Below are positions 1 through 8,136 of a stretch of 47,726 bases of DNA, piece after piece. The stretch comes from Acrocarpospora macrocephala (GTDB lineage Bacteria > Actinomycetota > Actinomycetes > Streptosporangiales > Streptosporangiaceae), in NCBI RefSeq assembly GCF_009687865.1, contig NZ_BLAE01000061.1, forward strand, positions 21,436-69,161, read 5' to 3'. Under the pieces are notes generated by a model that did no database searches, was not told the DNA's origin, and saw nothing but the letters and a program-made list of their open reading frames with translations. Both the position numbers and the translations under genes were made by a program. The first letter of the stretch is position 1, and every line of letters begins with the position of its first letter.

Positions 1-1123
1 GTACGGCCGGGATGCGACCGGCCCGCCACGCCGCCGCCACCGCCGTGACGCCGACCGACGCCAGCACGGCGGGCGCGACGGCGGCGTCCACCCACAGCGG
101 CGGATCCACGCCGCCGACGACGTCGTAGGCTTGCTGGGTCCGGGCCAGCAGCGGCACGGCCAGGGCGTTGCCCGCCGCGACGCCGAGCAGGCAGCCGAGG
201 AGGCCGGGGACGAGCGCCTGCCCGGCGTAGACCGTGACCACCTGGCCGGGGGTGAATCCGAGCGCCTTGCTGATCCCTATCGTGCGGTATCCCGCGACCA
301 CCGCGCCGGTGACCACGGTGGCCACGATGAGCACCGACACCACCAGGGCGAGCACGGCGAAGGCGAGCACGAACGGCAGCGCGATCCCGCTGGTCCGGTC
401 CACGGATCTCTTGTTGGCGAGATAGAAGGACAGGCCGATCGAGGCGTCGGCGGGCAGGTCCGCCAGGGCGACGTCGAGGCTGCCGCGGACGGCCGCGTCG
501 TCCTCGGCCGAGGCGAACCGGTACAGCATCCGCCGCATCGTCAGCACGCCCTCGGCCTGAAGGACGTCGTGCTGGCCGGGCCAGACCCAGGCGTCGGCGG
601 TGTCGGTGATCGAGTCGGCGACGCCCACCACGCGCAGGGCAGGGGAGCCGGGGATGTCGGCGGTCAGCGAGCCGTACTCCAGTCCTCTCGGCCCGCCGGC
701 CAGGTCGCGGGAGAGCACGATCTGGCCGGGTCCGGTGAGCCAGCGGCCGGCGTCGAGCGTGATCCGGTCCACCGGGCCGCCGGGGTCGGCGCGGCCCACC
801 ACGCGTGCCAGCCCCAGCTTGATCGGCCCCGCCGACAGCCCGGCGGTCACCGCGTCGAACGGGCCCGCGGCCGCGGTCACCCCTGGGCGGTGGGCCGTCG
901 CCGCCAGCGCGGCGGCGCTGGCCTTGGCCGGGTCGAAGACGGCCGAGACGTGCGCGCCGGCCTGGCGGGCGAACGCGCGGTCGAACGGGGCGTTCGACTC
1001 GACCAGCAGCATGGCCGCGAGCACCGAGGTCGCCGCCGACAGCAGCACGACGACGCCGATCACCAGGCTGGGCAGCCTGTGGCGGATCACCGCCGTGCGC
1101 ACGGCCATGGCGACCGCCGTCAC
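1..1123 (-). CDS. FtsX-like ABC transporter permease, partial (3' end outside window)
   Basis: This is the membrane subunit of an ABC exporter of the FtsX/MacB class, read on the minus strand and running off the window edge. The GTG start at 1123 overlaps the TGA stop of the ATPase gene by four bases (GTGA), so the two are translationally coupled. About 374 residues are visible. There is a first membrane segment at residues 12-35, then a long extracytoplasmic domain, then hydrophobic segments around residues 245-275 and 295-320. The FtsX-type text GYRTIGISKALGFTPGQV lies between the second and third segments, as in FtsX domains. The substrate cannot be read from the sequence. The divergent two-component system next door suggests regulated export or envelope-stress function. 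Confidence 0.85.
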   Translation of the reverse strand, partial: MTAVAMAVRTAVIRHRLPSLVIGVVVLLSAATSVLAAMLLVESNAPFDRAFARQAGAHVSAVFDPAKASAAALAATAHRPGVTAAAGPFDAVTAGLSAGPIKLGLARVVGRADPGGPVDRITLDAGRWLTGPGQIVLSRDLAGGPRGLEYGSLTADIPGSPALRVVGVADSITDTADAWVWPGQHDVLQAEGVLTMRRMLYRFASAEDDAAVRGSLDVALADLPADASIGLSFYLANKRSVDRTSGIALPFVLAFAVLALVVSVLIVATVVTGAVVAGYRTIGISKALGFTPGQVVTVYAGQALVPGLLGCLLGVAAGNALAVPLLARTQQAYDVVGGVDPPLWVDAAVAPAVLASVGVTAVAAAWRAGRIPAV

Positions 1124-1797
1124 GACCGCTCTCCGGTGACGCGGCCGTCGGACAGTTCGATCACTCTGGTGGCGCACGATTCGGCCAGGGCGCGGTCGTG
1201 GGTGACCAGCAGCAGGGTCTGACCGTCGCGGTTGAGATCGCGCAGCAGCTGGGTGACCTGCGCGCCGGTCCGGGCGTCGACCGCGCCGGTGGGCTCGTCG
1301 GCCAGCAGCAGTTCCGGCCGGTTGATCAGCGCCCTGGCGATCGCCACGCGTTGCCGCTCCCCACCGGACAGCCGTGCCGGGTAGGCATCGGCCTTGGTGG
1401 CGATGCCGAGCTCGTCCAGCAGGTGTTCGGCGCGGCCTCTCGCCGTGCGGCCCGGCGTGCCGGTGAGGCGGGCGGGCAGCAGCACGTTGTCCCGCACGGT
1501 CAGATCGTCCAGAAGATGGAAGAACTGGAAGACGATGCCGATGTGGGCGCGGCGGAAGACGGCCAGGCGCTTTTCGGAGAGCCCGCCAAGGTCAACCCCG
1601 GCGACCTCGACCGTGCCGGCCGTGGGCCGGTCCAGCCCGGCGATCAGGTGGAGCAGGGTCGACTTTCCGCTCCCCGACGGCCCCATGATCGCCACCGCCT
1701 CACGGGCGGCGATGTGGACGCTGACGCCGTCGAGTGCGGGCGGTCCCGCGGCCTCGTACTGCTTGCCGACGGCCTGGAGTCGTACCAGTTCGGCCAT
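1120..1797 (-). CDS. ABC transporter ATP-binding protein (LolD/MacB type)
   Basis: This 225-residue nucleotide-binding subunit pairs with the FtsX-like permease directly downstream. Visible motifs are Walker A GPSGSGKST near residue 39, the Q-loop in GIVFQFFHLL, the signature LSGGERQRVAIARAL near residue 143, Walker B LLLADEPTG, and the switch histidine in LLVTHDRALAE. Length and motif spacing are those of the lipoprotein or peptide-export subfamily (LolD, MacB, BceA-like) rather than importers. It ends in the GTGA overlap with the permease start. It is transcribed away from the histidine kinase and response regulator genes, and that pair may control it, although no operator was recognised in the 180 bp between them. 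Confidence 0.93.
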   Translation of the reverse strand: MAELVRLQAVGKQYEAAGPPALDGVSVHIAAREAVAIMGPSGSGKSTLLHLIAGLDRPTAGTVEVAGVDLGGLSEKRLAVFRRAHIGIVFQFFHLLDDLTVRDNVLLPARLTGTPGRTARGRAEHLLDELGIATKADAYPARLSGGERQRVAIARALINRPELLLADEPTGAVDARTGAQVTQLLRDLNRDGQTLLLVTHDRALAESCATRVIELSDGRVTGERS

Positions 1798-1975
1798 GAC
1801 GCCCTCCCTTGCTCGTATCGCGGAGGGGCCACCGTAGGTTCCTGGGCCGGGTCCGGGCGTCGAGCGCGGGTCTGATCATGACTACCTCGTTCGTACGACG
1901 CCGCCGCCGGATCATCCTTGGGATGTAGGCGGCGAGATGGACGCCCTGCGGGCGGGCCGCGCACAGAATGAAGGA

Positions 1976-3220
1976 ATGCACCGGCTTCTCCGCAGTCGGC
2001 TGGAAGCCGCCCGCCCCCCGTGGCTGGATCTGGCCATGGCGCTGCTGTTCACCGCCGCCGCGACATGGCTCGCGCTGCAGGCCGGGGATCACACCACAGG
2101 GGCGGGCCTGGTGCCGTCACCGCCCGACGGTTCCGATCCCACCGGGCTCAGGTCGCGCCCGGAGCCGATCGATCCGGGCGCGGGCGGGGACGGGCCGAGC
2201 ACGGCCGTCGTCACGGCGGCGAGCACGCTGGTCACCATGCCGCTGGCGTGGCGACGCCGGGCGCCGCTGGCCGTCTTCGTCGTGCAGTTCCTGGCCAGCC
2301 TGGCCGTGGCCGGCGGCGGCACGTGGGTGACCTTCGTCGCGTTGCTGATCGGCGCGTACTCGCTGGCTGTCGACGGGCGGCGGCCGTATCTGGCCATCGG
2401 TACCCTGCTGGCCGCCGCCACGGTCGTCGCGCTCAGCTTTTCCAAGATCGCTCCGTCCCTGCCGGACCGGGCCGTCCCGTTCGCGATCCTGGTGCCGATC
2501 GCCTTGCTCGGCACCACGATCCGGACCGCCCGGGCCCGCGTCACCGCGTCGGCCGAGCGCGCCGAGGCGCTGCGGCGCGGCCGGGAGGCGGCCACCCGGG
2601 CCGCCGTCGCCGAGGAACGAGCCAGGATCGCCCGGGAACTGCACGACGTCGTGAGCCACCATGTGAGCGTGATGGTGATCCAGGCGGGCGCCGCCGAGAA
2701 GATGATCGACCGCAGCCCGGACCTGACCCGCGGCGCGCTGGGCGCGATCCAGGCCAGCGGCCGGGAGGCGATGGGTGAGCTGCGGCACCTGCTCGGCCTG
2801 CTCGTCCCCGCCGGGCAGGACGACCTGCTGCGCCCTCAGCCCGGTTTGGACCAACTCGACGCGCTGGTGGCGAAGGTCCGCGCCGCCGGCCAGCCGGTGA
2901 CCGTGTGTCACACCGCCGTCAGGCTGCCGCACGGGGTGGACATCGCGGCCTACCGGGTGGTCCAGGAGGCGCTGACCAACGCGCTGCGCTACGCCTCCGG
3001 CGCCCCGACCACGGTCGTCGTCAAACCCGACGACGACGCGCTCGTCGTCGAGGTGACCGATGAGGGCACGACCCCTGCCGGGCATGGCGGCAAGGGCACG
3101 GGCATGGGCCTGATGGGGCTGGCCGAGCGATTGCGGCTGTATGGCGGCACGCTGGAGACCGGCCGCCGCCTTGGCGGCGGGTTCCGTGTGTCGGCCCGCA
3201 TCCCGCTGGATCCGCCGTGA
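1976..3220 (+). CDS. NarL/DesK-type sensor histidine kinase
   Basis: This membrane sensor kinase would phosphorylate the response regulator encoded immediately downstream. About 414 residues are read from ATG 1976. An in-frame ATG at 1937 adds 13 residues that look unlike protein. The other possible cue, AAGGA, touches the 1976 codon, so the start is not certain. Four to five hydrophobic segments fall within residues 15-185. They are followed by the HisKA_3 dimerisation box ERARIARELHDVVSHH with the phospho-acceptor His, and then a HATPase_c domain ending in GTGMGLMGLAERL. The stop overlaps the regulator start by four bases (GTGA). The divergent ABC transporter is a plausible regulatory target. 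Confidence 0.93.
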   Translation: MHRLLRSRLEAARPPWLDLAMALLFTAAATWLALQAGDHTTGAGLVPSPPDGSDPTGLRSRPEPIDPGAGGDGPSTAVVTAASTLVTMPLAWRRRAPLAVFVVQFLASLAVAGGGTWVTFVALLIGAYSLAVDGRRPYLAIGTLLAAATVVALSFSKIAPSLPDRAVPFAILVPIALLGTTIRTARARVTASAERAEALRRGREAATRAAVAEERARIARELHDVVSHHVSVMVIQAGAAEKMIDRSPDLTRGALGAIQASGREAMGELRHLLGLLVPAGQDDLLRPQPGLDQLDALVAKVRAAGQPVTVCHTAVRLPHGVDIAAYRVVQEALTNALRYASGAPTTVVVKPDDDALVVEVTDEGTTPAGHGGKGTGMGLMGLAERLRLYGGTLETGRRLGGGFRVSARIPLDPP

Positions 3221-3915
3221 CCCCGCGCGTGGTCATCGCCGACGACCAGGACCTGGTCCGCACCGGATTCACGATGATCCTGGCCGCGGCCGACATCGAC
3301 GTCGTCGGCCAGGCCGCCGACGGAGCCCAGGCCATAGCCGCGGTACGGCGGCTGCGGCCCGACGTCGTGCTCCTGGACATCCGCATGCCGGTCCTCGACG
3401 GGCTCGAAGCGACCCGGCGCATCCTGGCCGAACACCCGACCACCACGGCGGGTGACCCGACCCGCGTGCTCATCCTGACCACCTTCGACCTGGACCAGTA
3501 CGTCTACGCCGCGCTCAACGCCGGGGCCAGCGGATTCCTGCTCAAGGACATCACCCCCGACCACCTCATCCACGCGGTCCGCCTGGTCCAGAAGGACGAC
3601 GCCCTGCTCGCCCCCGCCATCACCCGCCGGCTCATCGAACGCTTCGCCAAACCCGCCACCCACCAGGCCGACCTGCACCGCGATCTCGCCGCGCTCACCC
3701 CTCGCGAGCGCGAGGTGCTCACGCTGATCGCGCAAGGCCTCAGCAACGCCGAACTGGCGAACGCCCTCCACCTCAGCGAGGCGACGGTGAAGACGCACGT
3801 GACCAGGATCCTCACCAAGCTGCGGCTGCGGGACCGGGTGCAGGCGGTCGTCGCCGCCTACGAGACCGGCCTGATCACCCCAGGCCGGAAAGGCGGAACG
3901 AGTCCACTACGCTGA
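3217..3915 (+). CDS. NarL/LuxR-family response regulator
   Basis: This 232-residue DNA-binding response regulator is coupled to the kinase by a GTGA overlap. The receiver domain (residues 1-130) has the acidic pair in VIADDQDLV, the phospho-acceptor Asp in VVLLDIRMPVLDG, the Thr in LILTTFD, and the conserved Lys in FLLKDI. The C-terminal GerE/LuxR helix-turn-helix spans about residues 160-222. It contains LTPREREVLTLIAQG and the recognition-helix region LSEATVKTHVTRIL. The gene ends only four bases from the convergent mrp stop, and no separate terminator was seen. Confidence 0.95.
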   Translation: MTPRVVIADDQDLVRTGFTMILAAADIDVVGQAADGAQAIAAVRRLRPDVVLLDIRMPVLDGLEATRRILAEHPTTTAGDPTRVLILTTFDLDQYVYAALNAGASGFLLKDITPDHLIHAVRLVQKDDALLAPAITRRLIERFAKPATHQADLHRDLAALTPREREVLTLIAQGLSNAELANALHLSEATVKTHVTRILTKLRLRDRVQAVVAAYETGLITPGRKGGTSPLR

Positions 3916-3919
3916 GTGG

Positions 3920-5059
3920 CTACTTGGCGACCGGGGAGAGGTCGAGTTTCATGCCCTTGAGGCTGCTCGACCGTTTGCTCAGCCCCTGCGCGATCCGGCG
4001 CAGCTCGACCGACGCCGGGGCGTCGGGCTCGGTGATGACCAGGGGTTTGCCCTCGTCGCCGCCCTCGCGCAGCCGGGTGTCGATCGGCACCTGGCCGAGC
4101 AGCGGCACCCGCGACCCGAGCGTCTTGGTCAACGCGTCGGCCACGGTCTGGCCGCCGCCCTCGCCGAACACCGAGATGCGCTCGTCGCAGTGCGGGCAGG
4201 GCAGCCAGGACATGTTCTCGATCACCCCGGCCACCTGCTGGTGGGTCTGCGCGGCGATGGACCCGGCCCGCTCGGCCACCTCGGCCGCCGCCTGCTGCGG
4301 CGTGGTGACCACCAGCAGTTCGGCGGTCGGCATGCGCTGGGCCACCGAGATGGCGATGTCGCCGGTGCCGGGCGGCAGGTCCATGAGCAGCACGTCCAGG
4401 TCGCCCCAGTAGACGTCGGCCAGGAACTGGTGCAGCGCCCGGTCCAGCATCGGGCCGCGCCAGACCACCGCGCTGTTGCCCTCCGGCTTGAACATGCCCA
4501 CCGAGATGACCTTGATGTCATGCGCCACCGGCGGCATGATCATGTCTTCCACCTTGGTGGGGCGGTCGCCCACGCCGAGCATGCGGGGCACGCTGTGCCC
4601 GTAGATGTCGGCGTCCAGCACGCCCACCTTGAGGCCGCTCGCCGACATGGCGGCGGCCAGGTTGACCGTCACCGAGGACTTGCCCACCCCGCCCTTGCCG
4701 CTGGCGACCGCGAACACGCGGGTCAGCGAGCCGGGCTTGGCGAACGGGATCTCCTTCTCCGGGCCGCGGTCGCCGCGCAGCTTGGTCTGCAGCACCTTGC
4801 GTTGCTCGGTGCTCATGACGTCCATCTCCACCGCCACCCGGGCGACGCCGGAGATCGCGGAGACGGCCGCGGTCACGTCGCGGGTGATGGTGTCCCGCAT
4901 CGGACATCCGGCGACCGTCAGATAGATGCCCACGCGCACCGCCCCGTCAGGGGAGATGTCAATGCTCTTCACCATGTCGAGCTCGGTGATCGGTCGGCGG
5001 ATCTCGGGGTCGTTGACCTTGGCCAGCGCTGCCGTCACCAGTTCAGGGGTCGGTGCCAT
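3920..5059 (-). CDS. mrp: Mrp/ApbC Fe-S cluster carrier ATPase
   Basis: This is a cytosolic P-loop ATPase of the Mrp/NBP35 family, which carries 4Fe-4S clusters to apoproteins. The N-terminal MIP18 (DUF59) domain covers about residues 1-95. The deviant Walker A GKGGVGKSS is near residue 121, and Walker B-like text is LLMDLPPGTGD. The cluster-binding pair is the CxxC of WLPCPHCDERI near residue 286. The 379-residue length is normal. The ATG at 5059 follows a TAGCAT box by six bases, so the transcript may be leaderless. The same partners, a DUF1003 gene and an MgtE-like gene, lie upstream, as around mrp in mycobacteria (from memory). Confidence 0.94.
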   Translation of the reverse strand: MAPTPELVTAALAKVNDPEIRRPITELDMVKSIDISPDGAVRVGIYLTVAGCPMRDTITRDVTAAVSAISGVARVAVEMDVMSTEQRKVLQTKLRGDRGPEKEIPFAKPGSLTRVFAVASGKGGVGKSSVTVNLAAAMSASGLKVGVLDADIYGHSVPRMLGVGDRPTKVEDMIMPPVAHDIKVISVGMFKPEGNSAVVWRGPMLDRALHQFLADVYWGDLDVLLMDLPPGTGDIAISVAQRMPTAELLVVTTPQQAAAEVAERAGSIAAQTHQQVAGVIENMSWLPCPHCDERISVFGEGGGQTVADALTKTLGSRVPLLGQVPIDTRLREGGDEGKPLVITEPDAPASVELRRIAQGLSKRSSSLKGMKLDLSPVAK

Positions 5060-5065
5060 ACGTTC

Positions 5066-5071
5066 ATGCTA
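5066..5071 (-). promoter_or_regulatory. -10 box (TAGCAT) of leaderless mrp
   Basis: On the minus strand TAGCAT is followed by six bases and then the mrp ATG. This TANNNT spacing is typical of leaderless actinobacterial transcripts. It would give mrp its own promoter inside the DUF1003 gene boundary. Confidence 0.5.
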
Positions 5072-5076
5072 CGAAC

Positions 5077-5541
5077 TCAGCGGCGTTCCGACGAACCGAG
5101 CTGGTCCCCCAGCCGCTGGAGCTCGGCTCTGAGGTAGTCGCGGGTGGCCACCTCGCCCAGCGCGATCCGCAGCCCGGCGATCTCCCGGGTCAGATATTCG
5201 ATCTCGGCCTGGTTCCGGTCGGCGGCCAGCCGGTCCTGCTCGTACTGCACCCGGTCCCGGTCGTCCTGCCGGTTCTGGGCCAGCAGGATCAGCGGCGCCG
5301 CGTACGAGGCCTGCAACGACAACATCAACGTCAGGAAGATGTACGGATAGGGGTCGAATTTCAGCGGCGTCAGCACGTTCCACAGCACCCACACCGTGAC
5401 GAACACGGTCATGTAGACCAGGAACCTGGCCGTGCCGATGAACCGGGCGATCCGCTCGGCCAGCCGCCCGAACGCCTCCGGGTCGTAGTGCGGCCGCAGC
5501 CGGATCCCCAGCTCCCTTGGCTGGTCCAGTCGGTCAGTCAC
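5077..5541 (-). CDS. DUF1003 domain-containing membrane protein
   Basis: This 154-residue protein has two closely spaced membrane segments (residues about 40-90) carrying the DUF1003 hallmark text WNVLTPLKFDPYPYIFL and LSLQASYAAPLILLAQNRQ. A charged C-terminal region rich in Arg, Glu and Gln (about residues 95-150) is predicted to be a coiled coil. The molecular function of the family is not established. The gene overlaps the end of the MgtE-like gene by eight bases and lies 17 bases upstream of mrp. The pairing with an MgtE-N/CBS protein suggests a shared membrane complex, possibly linked to divalent cation control. That role is inference. Confidence 0.9.
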   Translation of the reverse strand: MTDRLDQPRELGIRLRPHYDPEAFGRLAERIARFIGTARFLVYMTVFVTVWVLWNVLTPLKFDPYPYIFLTLMLSLQASYAAPLILLAQNRQDDRDRVQYEQDRLAADRNQAEIEYLTREIAGLRIALGEVATRDYLRAELQRLGDQLGSSERR

Positions 5542-6739
5542 GCCGCTCCCGCCAGTCCTCAGGCAACAGATGGTCCAGCACGTCGTCCACCGTCACCGCG
5601 CCGATCAGCCGTCCCACGCCGTCCACCACCGGGCTGGCGACCATGTTGTACGTGGCCAGGTACGACGCCACCTCGGGCAGCGAGAACTCCGGCCTGATCG
5701 GGTCCAGCGAGGGGTCCACCAGGCCGCCGAGCAGGGCGGACGGCGGCTCCCGCAGCAGCCGCTGGAAGTGCACCAGGCCCAGGTAACGCCCGGTGGGGGT
5801 CTCGGTGGGCGAGCGGGAGACGAACACCTGGGCGGCCACCGCCGGGGGCTGCTCGTGGTTGCGGATGTGCGCCAGCGCCTCGGCCACGGTGGCGTTGGGG
5901 GGCAGGATCACCGGCTCGGTGGTCATCATGCCGCCGGCGGTCTCCTCCGGGTAGTCGAGCAGCCGCCGTACCGGCTCGGCCTCTTCCGGGATCATCAGCT
6001 GGAGCAGGCTCTCGGCCTGGTCGGCGGGCAGGTCCTGGAGCAGGTCGGCGGCGTCGTCGGGGCCCATCACGGCGAGCACGTCGGCGGCGCGCTCGGCGTC
6101 CAGGTTGCCGAGCACCACGACCTGGTCCCGGTCGGGCAGCTCCTCCAGCACGTCGGCGAGGCGGTCGTCGGCCAGGGCGGCGGCCACCTCGGCCATGCGC
6201 TTGTCGGGCAGCTCGTGCAGCAGGTTGGCCAGGTCGGCGGGGCGCATGGTGTCGAAGGCGGCGAGCAGGCTGGCCGCGCCCTGGACGGGCTGCGGTTGCT
6301 CCAGGCCGGTCACCTCGCTCCAGTCGGCGATCACCGTCTGGCCCCGGCGGCGGGTGCCGTGCCTGACCGCCACCTTGGTGATCCGCCAGTCCGGCGGGCG
6401 GTTCTCCAGGGCCAGGTCCAGCACGGTGCCGGGCTCGCCGTCGTGGGTGACGCCGCGGTCCAGCAGCTCGCCGATGGCCAGCGTCTCGGAGGCGCGCTGC
6501 TCGAAGCGGCGCAGGTTGAGGCGGCCGGTGAAGATGACCGCGCCGGCCTCCACGCTGATGATCCGGGTGATCGGCAGGAACACCCGGCGGCGCGGCTGGA
6601 CCTCGACCACGAAGCCGTGCACCCGGGGCGGCTGGGCGCCACGCAGCGCGACCACGACGTCCCTGATCCGGCCGATCCGGTCCCCGGCCGGGTCGAACAC
6701 CGCGAGCCCCGCCAGCCGGGCCACGAAGATCCGATCCAC
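5534..6739 (-). CDS. Soluble MgtE N-domain/CBS protein with PRC-barrel-like N-terminus
   Basis: The 401-residue protein has three parts. An N-terminal PRC-barrel-like region (about 1-95) includes VARLAGLAVFDPAGDRIGRI. An MgtE intracellular N domain (about 150-255) has helical repeats such as LANLLHELPDKRMAEVAAAL. A CBS pair (about 265-395) includes VASPVVDGVGRLIGAVTVDDVLDHLL. MgtE magnesium channels continue into a five-helix membrane domain, but this protein stops after the CBS pair, so it cannot form a channel alone. The GTG start at 6739 lies six bases after a TACCGT box. It overlaps the DUF1003 gene, a likely membrane partner. A Mg2+- or nucleotide-sensing regulator is inferred. Confidence 0.88.
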   Translation of the reverse strand: MDRIFVARLAGLAVFDPAGDRIGRIRDVVVALRGAQPPRVHGFVVEVQPRRRVFLPITRIISVEAGAVIFTGRLNLRRFEQRASETLAIGELLDRGVTHDGEPGTVLDLALENRPPDWRITKVAVRHGTRRRGQTVIADWSEVTGLEQPQPVQGAASLLAAFDTMRPADLANLLHELPDKRMAEVAAALADDRLADVLEELPDRDQVVVLGNLDAERAADVLAVMGPDDAADLLQDLPADQAESLLQLMIPEEAEPVRRLLDYPEETAGGMMTTEPVILPPNATVAEALAHIRNHEQPPAVAAQVFVSRSPTETPTGRYLGLVHFQRLLREPPSALLGGLVDPSLDPIRPEFSLPEVASYLATYNMVASPVVDGVGRLIGAVTVDDVLDHLLPEDWRERRD

Positions 6740-6745
6740 TCCTCG

Positions 6746-6806
6746 ACGGTATGGCGCTGCGGCCGCCCCGGACGGTATGACAGGATCAATACTATTAAAC
6801 GGTAGT
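6746..6806. promoter_or_regulatory. Divergent promoter region with three ACGGTA repeats
   Basis: The 81-bp gap between the MgtE-like gene and the EamA gene holds ACGGTATG at 6746, ACGGTATG at 6772 and ACGGTAGT at 6799, at 26 and 27 bp spacing. The first copy, read on the minus strand, is the TACCGT box six bases before the MgtE-like GTG. The spacing suggests a repeated operator for a factor controlling one or both genes. No known regulator was matched. Confidence 0.4.
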
Positions 6807-6820
6807 TACATGGATGGGTC

Positions 6821-7768
6821 ATGATCCGGTCAATAAGCCTGGGAATCGCGGTCGTGTCGGCGTTGTGCTTCGGGTTCTCCGGGCCGATGGCCAAGTTTCT
6901 GGGGGCCGCCGGGCTGAGCCCGCTCGAATCGGTCTGGGTGCGGATGGTCGGCGCCAGCCTGGTGCTGGTGGCGATCCTGGCCGTGGTCCGGCCGGGCGCG
7001 CTGCGCATCCCCCGCGACCGGCTCGGCTTCTTCGCGGCGTACGCGGTGATCGCGGTGGCCGGGGTGCAGGCCCTGTTCTTCCTGGCGCTCACCCGGCTCC
7101 CGGTCGGGGTGACCCTGCTGATCGAATACACCGCGCCCGTGCTGGTGGTGCTGTGGGTGCGCTTCATTCGGCGGGTACGGCTCCCGCGCGCCGCCTACCT
7201 CGGGTCCCTGGTGGCGGTGATCGGTCTGGGGGTGGTCGTGGAGGTCTGGCAGGGGTTGCGGCTGGACGCGCTGGGGCTGGTGCTGGCGCTGCTGGCGTCG
7301 GCGTGTTGCGCCGGATATTTCCTGATGAGCGATAACCTGCACGTCGATCCGCTCGGGCTGGTGGCCTGGGGCATGATCGGGGCCGCCGTGGTCCTGGTGC
7401 CGCTCTCGCAGCCGTGGGGCATCGACTGGGCCGCGTTCGGCGGGAACGCCACGGTGAGCGACGTCACGCTGCCGGTGGCGGGGGCGCTGGCCTGGCTGAT
7501 CGTGGTGGCCACCGTCATCGCGTACGTGGCCGGGGTGACGGCGGTGCGGCGGCTCTCGGCTGCGGTGGGGGCGACGGTGGCCAGCCTGGAGGTCATCAGC
7601 GCGGCCCTGCTCGCCTGGATCCTGCTCGACGAGCACCTCGGGGTGGCTCAGATCGCCGGCGGCGCGGTGGTGCTGCTGGGCGCGCTACTCGCGCAGACCG
7701 CCACCGCCGCCCGGCAGACTGTCCCGCCGGTGGGCGAACCCGTGCTAACCGGCGTTCAGGGGCGTTAG
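6821..7768 (+). CDS. EamA/DMT-family transporter
   Basis: This 315-residue integral membrane protein has about ten hydrophobic segments in two EamA repeats (residues about 5-145 and 155-300). It resembles RhtA/YddG-like exporters of amino acids or small metabolites. Typical text includes FGFSGPMAKFLGAAGLSP near the start and the second-repeat end LLAWILLDEHLGVAQIAGG. The ATG at 6821 follows a weak GGATGGG. The last 24 bases overlap the convergent gene on the other strand, so the two transcripts are antisense at their ends. The substrate is not readable from sequence. Confidence 0.92.
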   Translation: MIRSISLGIAVVSALCFGFSGPMAKFLGAAGLSPLESVWVRMVGASLVLVAILAVVRPGALRIPRDRLGFFAAYAVIAVAGVQALFFLALTRLPVGVTLLIEYTAPVLVVLWVRFIRRVRLPRAAYLGSLVAVIGLGVVVEVWQGLRLDALGLVLALLASACCAGYFLMSDNLHVDPLGLVAWGMIGAAVVLVPLSQPWGIDWAAFGGNATVSDVTLPVAGALAWLIVVATVIAYVAGVTAVRRLSAAVGATVASLEVISAALLAWILLDEHLGVAQIAGGAVVLLGALLAQTATAARQTVPPVGEPVLTGVQGR

Positions 7769-8116
7769 CCGTACGACCAGGGAGTGGGTTGCCCAGCGGG
7801 CGGTCAGGGCCGTGCTGTCGATGGCGTTGAGGCGCTCCTTGGCCAGCGCGGCCACCACCTCCGGGTGCTCCGCCTGGTTGAGCACCGTCACGGTGGCGGG
7901 GAAGCGCACGAGTTGCGCGCCGTTGTCCTTACTGCGCAGGATGACCTCGATCTCCGGGCTGCCCGCCAGGCCCGGGAGCTCCTGCTCGCCGCCGCCGGTC
8001 ACGACGTGGATCGCGCCGTCGTGCCAGACGTGCCAGGCCAGCCGGGTCCCGGCCGGCAGCGCCAGCCAGAGCACACTGGACTTCTTCGCGCCCTCTTCGA
8101 TCAGCCGCAGGGTCAT
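7745..8116 (-). CDS. Conserved hypothetical protein
   Basis: This 123-residue protein has no signal peptide or membrane segment. It appears to be a beta-rich fold with text such as LAWHVWHDGAIHVVTGGGEQ and RFPATVTVLNQAEHPEVV. No catalytic motif is evident. A split-barrel (flavin or pyridoxamine-phosphate oxidase-like) relationship is conceivable from the strand pattern but is not supported by any signature residue. Its 3' end overlaps the EamA gene by 24 bases on the opposite strand. It begins 20 bases after the bioY stop on the same strand, so it probably forms an operon with bioY. Confidence 0.75.
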   Translation of the reverse strand: MTLRLIEEGAKKSSVLWLALPAGTRLAWHVWHDGAIHVVTGGGEQELPGLAGSPEIEVILRSKDNGAQLVRFPATVTVLNQAEHPEVVAALAKERLNAIDSTALTARWATHSLVVRLTPLNAG

Positions 8117-8136
8117 GCTCCTACTTTTTCAGACTT

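Noticed and set aside
131-1222. Long plus-strand open frames opposite the ABC genes
   Set aside because: Composition is Arg/Gly/His-rich without family features. They are the antisense shadow of the permease and ATPase genes, as is common at this GC content.
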